Source: Albugo candida
Lineage: Eukaryota; Oomycota; Peronosporomycetes; Albuginales; Albuginaceae
Reading direction: 5' to 3'
Assembly (NCBI GenBank): GCA_905220665.1
Contig: CAJNAR010000029.1
Location: 62,001 to 126,000 of the forward strand
DNA: 64,000 nucleotides
Within the stretch, counting starts at the first letter, position 1, and each line of letters starts with the position of its first letter. Below are positions 12,567-22,889 of the stretch, one piece after another. The notes beneath the pieces are model-generated. The model saw only the letters and a list, made by a program, of their open reading frames with translations, searched no databases and had not been told where the DNA came from. Both the position numbers and the translations under genes were made by a program.

Positions 12567-13080
12567 AGGGGTTCTATTTGATAGCTTTTGTCTGCCTTCT
12601 CAATTATTAATACATTTACAGGAACCAGCCAATGAGAGCATGTGAATTGAAAATAACTGATTAGCAATGGATAAAGACATCGTGTATTTGACGAATCAAA
12701 ACGTGGCAGCAGTATCTGCCATTTTCTAATCATGTAGCAGTAGCTCTAGTGGCAACATGGATGGTAAAGTAGCCTGTAGCAATTGTCAAAGCTTACGTTA
12801 TAGCGCAACTTGCATAATTTTGCTCGCACATCGTATCCGTTTGAATCTACTGCAAAATGAATGACGTCGCGATGACGTTAATAAAAGAGAGTGCCTTCCC
12901 GCCCCAGCGTTGAATAGCTCTAATGTATCGATAACACAGGGCCTCCGATCGCTTCTTAAGTGAATATGGTACTCACTACGATTCTAAATGACAAGAACTA
13001 GGGTAAGAAGCCAAATTTTTTTTTAGTTCTGAATTTTATTCAATCTACATCTAAGCTCAACATTATCTATACACTGAAAA
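12567..13080. other. upstream region of the kinesin pseudogene
   Basis: No coding signal is seen between the kinesin start and repeat copy B. It would have held the kinesin promoter. I recognise no specific regulatory motif. Confidence 0.4.
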
Positions 13081-15089
13081 GACGGCATAAGTAGATTTTG
13101 GCGATAACGTACTTTGTTTGTGCCAGAGTGCACTATATATTAAGAAGCGGATTACCAGCCAAACACTTTAGCATGCGTCATGACACTGCACTGCTTTGGA
13201 CCAAGTATTCTATGTCGCATTTGGTCTTCCAAAAAGAAATTTATTGTAGCTAAAAAGAAGAGGTAGTTAGTAGCGAGAGAACTTTTCGACGACTGCACTA
13301 TCCCTGGACATGTAACCGGACGCTTTCGCCACTCTAGTGGGCTGCGATTAGTGAATTTGCCTATAAGAGATTCTTACCAGCAGGCCATCAAATACTGGAA
13401 ATTGAGCGGCTTCATCACCTGAGAAGGCTAAGCATACTAACGCATAAAGGGCCTAGAAGCCACTGGATATCAGGCAGGATTGGTTGGACATTCTCTCGGT
13501 TAGGCCCCGGATTCTGTGTCAGCAATCATGTTGTCCCAATAATCCAAGTATATAATGCTTTTGTTATAGTCTTCCACGTTGTACTATGTCTACATGGCCC
13601 GCGGATCGATGCAAAGAGATCATCTAAAGTACAGAAAACTAGAAAAAGACACCTCATCTAGCCAGCATGGTTTAGTTCCGGAAGATTATGGACCTTGATT
13701 CTGACGTGAACATTTTCTCCGTTTTTTTGTACAGCTACAAAAATGGTAGTGATCGATAAGTGCGAATAGCACAGCATAAGATGTTCGGAATCCACTAATA
13801 TTGTGTATTGCACCCTTATTCAAATGTGAATCGAATTTAATGTATCGACAAGCACATGCGATCATGATTTTGGCTATCGAGGCAAGCTAGCCGCATCGCC
13901 TTGGCAGTAGTCATGAGACTTTGTGGTACTAGATACAATTCCTGCAGGATACGTGTAAAATACTTTACACTGTACAGTCATGCGCTTCCCATACTTGCCG
14001 CTTGTTGACTATGAAGATTGTACATTATTGCCATTCATGGGAATTTAGCACGCGGTTGCTGACGCAAATACGCGCTGATTCGTGACACACGTCCGCGTTT
14101 ATTCATCCAAGGAGATTTGCTGGTAGCCACTCGCTACCGTGACAAGCTAAAATATAAATTACATGTATTCACGTGGAAATCAGTATCAGAAGATGTTTCT
14201 TCTGAACAGCGGTTACTTCGAATCTGGACGAACGACGCTGTTATTACTAGGTGAGATGTGGCCGCTAGATTGCATACAATAGCACGCTGACAATGAGGAG
14301 GTCAAGATCTTATTCGTGTTAGTCCAGTCAATGTTGCGTCCGATGCACACAGTGTGATCCTACTACAAATCACGAGATAGACGGATTATCCAAAGTCCGA
14401 ATGATGCGCCATATCAAGTCATTCAAAGAACGCTGGATATAGGATAAACTGCTTCGCTTCTGAAATGTTCCTACAACACAGTCATAATGACTTAGTGCGA
14501 TTACTTCTCTATGCTCTGTATGTAAATCTTAAATTGTATTTTCGAATTACATGACTCTGATTTGGTCAAAAGCTCTTTGCATCTTAATCATCTGGTGCTG
14601 ACAAGAACCATTTCAAACAATCAAAAGCTGCTCGAAATCCTAAACATCATTGCGTTTGAGCCGCGTTCTAACCAAAGCAATTATAAAAATTGTCGCCAAC
14701 CTTTGAATTCGAATGTGTATTAATGTCTTAATTAAAATCAACTTAGTTGGGTGCGACTAGAACGTAGTTGATGCGGTTGATGCACATGACGTATTCGTCC
14801 GTGCAATTCTGTGATGATTTCTCCATCCGCCATTCTCTTCATATTACCGTTCGCTGACACTGTTACATAAAGTTGGTTAAAGGTGAGTGAAATAGCCAAA
14901 AGAAGTTTGATAGATGACAAAAGCGTCGCCGTCATGACTTCGGTTTGGAGTTTGCTGAAATGAGACTTCTACTCCAATAAATCAGAAAGGTTCGGTTCAC
15001 AACGAGAGGGATGTCCACCTAGAAGTTCCACAATAAAAGCACGATCGTGTTGTCTATCGTAACTCGCAACCAATAGAATAGAGGATCAC
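13081..15089 (+). repeat. dispersed 2-kb repeat, copy B
   Basis: This is the direct repeat of 473-2427 (described there). The two copies flank the kinesin/LINE locus about 12.6 kb apart. Copy B keeps an open version of the small minus-strand ORF that is frameshifted in copy A. Confidence 0.85.
14738..14935 (-). CDS. small protein with signal-peptide-like N-terminus, inside repeat copy B
   Basis: This 65-residue frame starts at an ATG and begins with a short polar stretch, then a hydrophobic core (SSIKLLLAISLTF), then a possible cleavage region around V-S-A near residue 28. The rest is basic and rich in H, R and Q, with no cysteines and no known effector motif (no RxLR). Copy A holds the same start but is frameshifted. 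It could be a small secreted protein carried by a repeat, a fragment of one, or a chance frame. Conservation is shown only by the two copies in this window. Confidence 0.35.
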   Translation of the reverse strand: MTATLLSSIKLLLAISLTFNQLYVTVSANGNMKRMADGEIITELHGRIRHVHQPHQLRSSRTQLS

Positions 15090-15152
15090 TATGCGCCTGG
15101 CAACGTCTCCATTCTTTATTATTGATAAGGGAATTTGCCTGCATGATTTTTT

Positions 15153-15452
15153 TTATTCGAATGTTATGAGACAAAACCTATCTGTTATCATGGTGAATAG
15201 AAAACAGAATTTGAAAGTACCAATTCCTAGCTGGTACGGTTTGTACGCGTATTGAAGATAGAAGACAGGCGATGGAATAAAACGGAGTGGAACACGAACG
15301 TTATTCGATGCTTGTTGCTTTTGTAGGTCCTCAGGAGAAATCAACACAAGATGACCTGCTGTAACACCTGATTGATCTAGAGGGTGGAAATAAGTTACAT
15401 GTATGTACGAAGCGTTTTCGTTAGGACCAAGTCCACTCCGTGTTTGACTCAA
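15153..15452 (-). CDS. unrecognised coding-like fragment
   Basis: This frame of about 99 codons has a balanced composition, with blocks such as ASYIHVTYFHPLDQSG and HLVLISPEDLQKQQ that look like folded protein rather than random sequence. The frame start is not an ATG, and I found no convincing splice partners. It sits just beyond repeat copy B and is absent from copy A. It may be an exon remnant of a gene I cannot name. Confidence 0.25.
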   Translation of the reverse strand: MSQTRSGLGPNENASYIHVTYFHPLDQSGVTAGHLVLISPEDLQKQQASNNVRVPLRFIPSPVFYLQYAYKPYQLGIGTFKFCFLFTMITDRFCLITFE

Positions 15453-15459
15453 AGCGCCT

Positions 15460-18400
15460 GATAGGTGAGAGAACGCAGTGCTGTTTCACTACTTTCCTCA
15501 TAATCAGCAATTCCATCTTATTTGTAATCTCAATGTATATAGTTTGTGGTAATTGCCTGCGAGAAACACAGACCTCCTAGCAACTTTCAGGTTGATCGCC
15601 CAATGTTTGTCCATGATCATCTGCCACACTGACCACTCTCTCATGATTAGAGCAATAAAGTGCGTACGAGATGGGTTCTCTTCATTAGGCCGACAAAATA
15701 ACTGCTTTCAAAACTATTGTCGACCAGTATGCAAATAAGACCCGTAGTGAGCATTGGAATACGTAAATCTAGCTTTTGGACATCTTTTATATAGCACTGT
15801 AATCCACCGCTCGTTTGACCTTATTGAAGCGCTAATCTCGTTTTGATCTGATTTCTCCCTCTCGCAGATTTGCTCACTGAATATTGGAGCTGCTTGCTTG
15901 TGTTATGCTTGTATAGTTTCCTCGACCCGTGCACTTTAGTAGGCGACATGCAACGCCTAAGAGGAGCAATTTAATAACACGTCGTGTGTAGAAGGCAGCA
16001 TGCCCGAGTAAATCGAAGGTCGATCGAGAAGTAAAGATTGCGGTCGGCTAGAAAGAAACGGCTGTAAGTTCATCGTGCACCAAACAAAGTCTGATGTTTA
16101 CGGAATGACGTCTACGTACAAGCTGCAGTGTTTCTTAGTTTTGCAAGGGTTTGGCTGGTTTGAGTAGTCAAAACATGCATAGAATCATATTATCTGGCTG
16201 TCGATACAGAAATGGAGCATTCAGAATTTGATTACAGGATCATCCTACCCAAAAATATGCCAAGTTCTGATCTGAGTCGAAGGCTGAAGTCACCAACTTC
16301 TTTTTCTGTCCTTCTTGAAGTATTACCATATAGCACCCTTTTCGAATCCATTGATGTACAGCAGGGTTCTCAGTACTGCTCTGTATAGGAGTTCGGCGCT
16401 ACCGAAGGTCTTAATTACACCCCTTACAGAATGAGGGAATAAATTCTAGAACTTCAAGAAGGGGACCGATTGCTAGTGGAAAGTGTGCATAAACACAGTA
16501 TACCAAAAGGTGTGTATTCAATTACAACAAGAGCAGAAAGACACTCTACAATCAGCAGTGGAAAGAGGAACGAAATGAGGTTGCTTCAATAATATGAGAC
16601 TGGCATATCATAAACTATTTGACAGCAAGTAATCGAGAATGGCTAGCGTCAGTATATAGTTGTACTCTACGGCGATGACATCTTGATACATTCGAAGAGT
16701 ACTGCCGCAACCTTTGGGTGGTGTTCATCAAACCCAATGTGGTATCTCAACACGTAATATGAATATACGATGAGTGTATTGGAAGTGGACTGCATGCCTC
16801 CTGCAGTAAATATCCACGAAATCTTTCGTATTTCAAAAAGTCATATAAATGGTAATACGGCCGAGGCAAAGGATGGTGTTCAATTGATCAGCTCATCATC
16901 CATTCTGCTGAATGAAGGGGAGACAAGTGGAAATGCAAAAGTTAGAGTTCAAAAGACATACAAAGCGCTCTCGAGAAAGACTCGCAAAGATCTTCATTCA
17001 CGTTTATATGGAATATGAGCTGTTTGGGAGATCGCGTTGATACATTACGAGCTCATCAATCTCGAGTTCGTTTTGTTAAGGCTTTATTCCCTGCTTCCAA
17101 CTGCACAGCAACTTCCGCTCCAGCTCCAATTGTACCAACCATTCTTCTAGACCCGTTTGAACGATACAGGGGGGGGTTCATGACGTCATCATTAAATAGA
17201 ACTCGTTGCAAACTCTGACTGAAGTATATGCCGACCCAAATTTTGCGCTGCATCACCTTGGATGTCTGGGGATCCGAAGGCATAAGGCCAGATGATGCAA
17301 GCAGAATTCACGCACTAGTTTAATTGCGATATGTGTCAAACAATTTACGCTGCCGATCTGGATATGAAATTGGTAATGGAAGCACCGATCCGCACAAGAG
17401 GAGCATGTAATGCCCATATCAGGCTGTGCATGCAGTGAACATTTCAAAACAAACACACCGCCAGGACCACATAGGGAGCAAATGAAGGATTACGAACAGT
17501 AATCATTGTGAGATGCTTGGTTGCACTGACCGGTAAGGAAGAGCATGAATTCTGACATATTGAAAAATGAAGATATCGCAAGGATAGGCACGACGAAATG
17601 AAGATAGGGAACACATCTCTATTCTGGACCAGCTTTGAGGAATATACAAGAAGCATGAGAGCGCAGTAATTGTCTCAATGTGGCTAGATCATACACTGTG
17701 TGATCATTATTTGACTGATACACAATTCAATACAGAGGTACGCACCATTAGCTCAAATGTAGACGCGCGACGCGATGCCTTCATCACGTTCGCTATAGGT
17801 CATGAGCAATGGAGAATAAAAAATACTTTTTGTTTGGTAAAATGCGTCATCCGACTAGTTGGTCGCAATTCAAAGCATATCTCTCTATCTCCCTGATGGT
17901 CTAGCTTAAGTAGCTACATCAAAGACTCAGAACAAACGAGAGTTGTAGAGTCATGTTGTTTTGTAACTTGTACTGAGTATGATTGTATAGATCGTTAACA
18001 AATGCATCCCCATATGAAGGAATCCAAATTCGAATGCTCACCCACGGGTGTTGAACTACCCCGCAACAGAAGTGCGCTGAGCTCTATTCCACTCAATGTT
18101 TCAATTGAAAATATGTCGAACACGTATCGATCACAATATGGGGTTAATGGGTATTTCGAAAGAATGCTATGTCTGTTTATTTGATTACTTTTACACTATC
18201 AAGCCAGCTCAGTCGTGATGTTTGTGAAGTGGTGCATGACTCTGGTGATGAAAATCATTAGTGATAAACTGTTATGCCCGCCCTGTTCTCATAGACTTAG
18301 AGAGCTGAGCATTAGATGACGACTCGCACCCTACTAAGTCCTATCATGCTCAAATTCCCATGACATATGGTGAGGACACAGTCGTGTTTGTACATCGACA

Positions 18401-19920
18401 AAGCTTCAAAAACAAAAACAGATTGACGCACATTTTTAAGTGAGGCGATATAACGAGCTCGACATTTTGGTCTCTGAGGATTGTGTTTTAAGCGAGCTTG
18501 CTAATAGTTGATCGACATGACATTTTCTGAATCGATCTGAGCATCAGAATTGGCCATTTTATCTGTTTCAACAGAATCAATATGGTTATAAACTACTAGT
18601 GATTGCCTTGGTACACAACATTGCGTTCGATACTACGCGTTAGATGCATGCTGCATGGAGATCGTCTTGGTGGTCTGTTTCGAAGACATATGACGGGGAC
18701 TGACGTCAAAAATTGATGCTCCATTTGTTTTTTAGCTTGTATTTGATCACCTTATCGTAAAACGACCATCGTAGTGTGTAGTTATCACTTCTACAACAGC
18801 ATTTTATGCGCACTTCGCATCAGGTGAGCTTGAATGTCTGCTTATAGAGACTTGGGCCCAAATCTCCATCTGCAGGATCTGCTGTCTCTCATAACTGAGC
18901 CAAAGCGAGGACCTATAATGAAGACGGCGTGCAAGTGAGTGTGTACAGCCCTTCGTCGTCACTTTTAAGATGGAATCTTGTACTTCATTGGCCGATTCTA
19001 TCATCCTGAACAGTTTGCCATTAGAGTGGCGAGCATCTTCATGTGTGCTTTGCCATACGCTTTCGTTGAAATTTCTAATGGATGTAATGTAAACTTAAAG
19101 AGCAAGAATCAAGCGCTCAAGTCGTTGAATTGTACGTTGGAGATCGTAAACCCTCCGTTCTTCACAGATTCAGCCTTGAATCAGAGCCTTGCGGGTGAAA
19201 TAATGGTCCGAATCCGTCAACATCAGGCTTGAACTCAAGCAATAAGTGGTATTCCACCGCGAATTGGAATCCATTTTTGTCACTTCAAAAGGGGTCGATT
19301 GCTCGATATGATTATAAGATACCATAAGCATATCCATTTTGACCATGTCGGCACCGACGAACATGGTATTTAAGTGTGCTTTTTTGCTGTAGAGTCATCC
19401 AGATGTTCATAATTCAGGGCCTCCTCGAGAATCGATGCCTCGACGTTCCAATGCGGTCAAAAATATCAAGTAGGCGCTCTTTTGATAATTGGTATGGCCA
19501 TATTACAGAGCAGGTGTATGTGCTCCTCGGCGCAGCAACGGTTCACGAACGCTTAATTATTGACTTCCCTTTTCCGCGAATGCATGCACTTTGCATGTAT
19601 GTCGATCAAACAAATCGATTGGTCGAGATTCGTTTGCATGTACTGTGCTATTTTGTAAATGCCGATAAGAAGTTGCTCAACATGGAGAAGAAGTACTAGT
19701 AGCTCGACTATCGATGTAAAATGCTTCGATACTTCAGTTATATATGAAGTACGTATCACCTAAAATGACTCAAATCACAATAAACCAAGGCTAGTAGCGT
19801 ATAACGTAAGATATATTACTAAAAGAGGGATACCTGTAAACATTACAGAATAGATAAGTACCGAAATAGCAAAATAACCTGCATTAATTACAATTAGGTA
19901 CTGCAACTCGACCAAGAAGA
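15460..19920. other. gene-poor stretch, no gene recognised
   Basis: Only short frames occur on both strands, for example 16770-17018 on the plus strand (82 codons, no motif) and 18804-19004 on the minus strand. None has a domain or a credible splice chain. Some minus-strand pieces near 18.8-19.8 kb may be further debris of the decayed coiled-coil gene at 20.1-22.9 kb, but I cannot show this. Confidence 0.45.
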
Positions 19921-19927
19921 GCTAAAT

Positions 19928-20047
19928 ACATGATGACGTAATTAAGGTCATCAAACATCCAGGACTTCGCAGTATCCATGATGACGTAATGAGGTCATCA
20001 AATCCAGCATCTTCGCATTGTACCTATAATGACGTAATGAGTTCACG
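19928..20047. repeat. short tandem repeat with TGACGTAA-containing hairpins
   Basis: Two full units of about 50 bp and one partial unit repeat the core TGATGACGTAATGAGGTCAT. In the two full units the arms TGATGAC and GTCATCA (7 bp, perfect) flank an 8- or 9-base loop: 19931-19937 with 19947-19953, and 19979-19985 with 19994-20000. The third, partial unit starts near 20028. The TGACGT core resembles a bZIP/CRE-type site, but no nearby intact gene uses it. Confidence 0.7.
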
Positions 20048-20089
20048 GACGAATGCGTCGAGTGCTTGCTTTCCAATTGCATGCGCTGT

Positions 20090-20902
20090 CCTGCTAGCTC
20101 TGCTGACTGTCGAGTTCTTTTTGCATCCGATCCAATTGCATTTGCAGTATGTGATTGTTGTATTCGCTGTTCTTGAGCTTCAATTCAACCATGTATATAC
20201 GCATCTTTGATGAAGAAATGAGATCATTTTCATAGTGCAGTTGATGCCCGTAGACTGTCTCTCCTTGAGCGCAATTGGTATATCCATCTTTTTCAAATTC
20301 CATTAAATACATCATTCTTTTATTAATATCCGTTTTGATACTTCCCAGCTAATTGATCTTTTTTTTCTTAAACGCTATAAAAACTTCAGGAATTACACGT
20401 GACTCCACGACCACCTCTTTAAGCTACAAATTAGCTTGCTCTAGTTGCTTGATATATGACCCAACGCGTTGGTGTTGCTTTCGGTACAGAAGCTCCGTCG
20501 GAATACGCTTTTTTTCCGCACGATCCCTTCGTTCATCCGTCAGTTCTGGATTCTTTAGATCCCTTCCTTCTTGAGCTCGATAAGTTGCCTTTGCTGCTGC
20601 TCTCTGAGAATTTCAAACTCCTCCAGCATCGCCTTGGATCTTGACAACTCTTCCTTGAGTATTGTGCGTCCTTCCACTATCTCCTTCAGCTTGTGACCAT
20701 CCTCTTTGTCTGTCTTTTCAAAGCAAAATCGAGCTTGCGTTGACAAGTGGTATTGCTTTTTACGGATAACTTCCAGCTGCTTTTTGAGTTCTTGAGCATC
20801 CGTTTTGATTATACCGATTTGTTGTCTAGCGCTTTCGAGTTGATTCGTCTTAGCCTCCAGGGATCGCGATAACGGAACATTCTCTTTCTTGAGTTGCGCC
20901 AA
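20090..20902 (-). pseudogene. decayed coiled-coil protein gene, fragment
   Basis: The minus strand encodes heptad-rich sequence starting near 20902 (KKENVPLSRSLEAKTNQLES) and continuing with EELSRSKAMLEEFEILREQQ. A frame change near 20558 leads into KNPELTDERRDRAEKKRIP and LLYRKQHQRVGSYIKQLEQA, then a stop near 20425. More coiled-coil-like sequence appears in another frame at 20094-20315. The frame changes and stops indicate decay. The parent could be a centrosomal, ciliary or motor-associated coiled-coil protein; I do not recognise it. Confidence 0.5.
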
Positions 20903-21089
20903 CTCCCTCAGTCGTGGTTATATAAAGGAACGATACAGACACAAATTGACCGGACCACCTTAGTCTTTTAGCATGATTCTGTATGCTGATTGTATACATT
21001 GGGTTTGGAAAAAGGCCGCGCTTGCAACGAATTAGAGCCGAAATCGGAAAGCGGAACCAGCGGATGAGATGTAATCAATATATATATCT

Positions 21090-21141
21090 CATTTTGTGTG
21101 TCTATTGCAATTAGAAAATTGATGCAAGGACACACAAAATG
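21090..21141. repeat. 13-bp perfect inverted repeat (hairpin)
   Basis: CATTTTGTGTGTC at 21090-21102 pairs with GACACACAAAATG at 21129-21141 around a 26-base loop. Imperfect pairing extends a few bases on both sides. It may be a small fold-back element or the centre of a longer decayed palindrome. Confidence 0.7.
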
Positions 21142-22175
21142 GGATGTACGCACTAATTACATGCGATTCCCGCAATGGAATGGCTATTTTCTAGAATCGG
21201 CGGCAAGGTGTACCCTGAGATCCAAAAATAGCGGTAGCGTGGATATGGTGGATATCGGTGATATGGCACTCATATCAGAGGTCGGTCCTAGATTGGTGCT
21301 GTATATTCAGGGGAAGATAACCTACATGTTATAGAAGCGATATGAAAGTTAACAAACATGGTTACAAAGGTAGTGAGAAATATATGCATGATGTATATTG
21401 AGTGATGTAATCGTGGTCTAAATAAAAACGGCCCTACTTCACGACACTAGTTGCGATATCACGTGCAGAGCTCGTCTTATATTCCGGAGGTGATGAAGCA
21501 TGTATGACTTTTATTTCGTTTGGGTGAGCGGGATCATGAATTGATGCTGCTTCGTGCACATCAACAAATCTTTCACTTGATTTACGCTGCAATCATCAAT
21601 GAGACCTCTGCGCCATGTAGGCTTCTCTTTGATCACACCATGATTATCGCTGAATGTAATTTCACTAAAATTGAGGTAGGATGTTCTCACCGTGATAATT
21701 GTCCGGATTACACTTTGCATCTGACGATGGGCTCGCTGCTTAGTAACAACACCATCTCCACCTTCGGAAGTTCGATCAGGTCGCTTTGCATACGGCTTTT
21801 TGCTACTGAAAAACATCTAATCCTCACCTGTCAAAACGTTATATTCATCAACGTGATTTCATATAATCCGCGACTGAGTGGCTTTCACAGTCAGCTGGTA
21901 GTAGCGGCATGAAAGTGAGATCCTCCGTTGCCTATCAGTTCCTGTGATGGAGATGCTCATACGTTGGTCATCACAAACGGATTTCAAGAATGATCGCTCT
22001 GTGTCTGATAGACGATGTGAGTTTGATAGTGGTTATGGAATTTGCTCAAGAGTCCTCAATATGTCCACCTGCGTACTGCTTGAACTATCTGTTCCGCTTG
22101 AGGGAGTACTTCGACACATTCGAATACCTCTTGGGAATTTTGTAGCGTGTTCTCCTTGTGCTATTTTCCTCTATG

Positions 22176-22382
22176 CTAGAAATGAAAGGTGCGCATAATA
22201 AGACATTTTTGCTCCCAAAGATATGAGAAGTTTTCATTCTTCGAATCTCTATCCACCTTTGAGGTTTTTCTCTGTGGTTTGTGACTGCGCTTTACTTCGT
22301 TCTTGAATTTGCGCCACTCACGATCATGTTGCTTTGCTGACTCAATTCTATGTAATATAGCGATCGGATCAAATGGATGCAC
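22176..22382 (-). pseudogene. coding-like fragment interrupted by a LINE 3' end
   Basis: This open frame is rich in K, R and E, with HPFDPIAILHRIESAKQHDREW. Removing the LINE copy at 22396-22825 and one 13-bp duplication makes it continue upstream in frame (LYLSFTQIDASVHPFDPIA). I infer that the LINE landed in, or next to, a coding exon. It may belong to the same decayed gene as 20090-20902. Confidence 0.4.
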
Positions 22383-22395
22383 CGAAGCATCAATT
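22383..22395 (+). repeat. 13-bp target-site duplication, left copy
   Basis: CGAAGCATCAATT is identical to 22826-22838 and borders the short LINE copy. Confidence 0.85.
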
Positions 22396-22825
22396 CATTT
22401 GAATGTGTCTTACTAGAATTAGACTAACTGACTTCTCAAGGTGCCTAGGCTATCTAAATATCAAGTATACATATAAAAAACGTTTCATGAAAATACCTGT
22501 GAGAGATGATAATATGTCGGCTCGTTGATATTCCTTCAGTTGAGTAGCCTCAGCCACCTTAATACGAGACTGTGCCCAGCTTGTAAATGCTGAAAAGCTG
22601 TGAAGCTGTGAAAATGGTCCAAAAGTTACGTATTTTTCAAATGGATGTGCGCCACACTAGGCTGAACATAGCCATCCAACTAGAACTAGGATCTGAGTTG
22701 CACTTGCATTTCCACTTGCCTGTGTCGTACCCGCAGCAATGATCTTCTGAAAAATGCACCAAATGATCCTAGCGTTGCGAGTTAATAAAACACCTTGAAA
22801 AGCAGAATGCGTTCGTCTTGGTCGT
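22396..22825 (-). mobile_element. strongly 5'-truncated LINE copy (3' end only)
   Basis: It aligns with the 3' end of the LINE at 6840-10932 (about 6846-7290), from the shared terminus TGTCTTACTAGAATTAGACT through the untranslated part and a little of ORF2. It shows scattered substitutions and small indels. It is flanked by 13-bp duplications. This confirms where the element ends and shows the family has inserted at least twice in this window. Confidence 0.88.
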
Positions 22826-22838
22826 CGAAGCATCAATT
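22826..22838 (+). repeat. 13-bp target-site duplication, right copy
   Basis: CGAAGCATCAATT matches 22383-22395. Confidence 0.85.
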
Positions 22839-22889
22839 TGAGTGAAGGAGAGGTACAGTAATCGGCTGCTACAAAAAATAGACACAATC

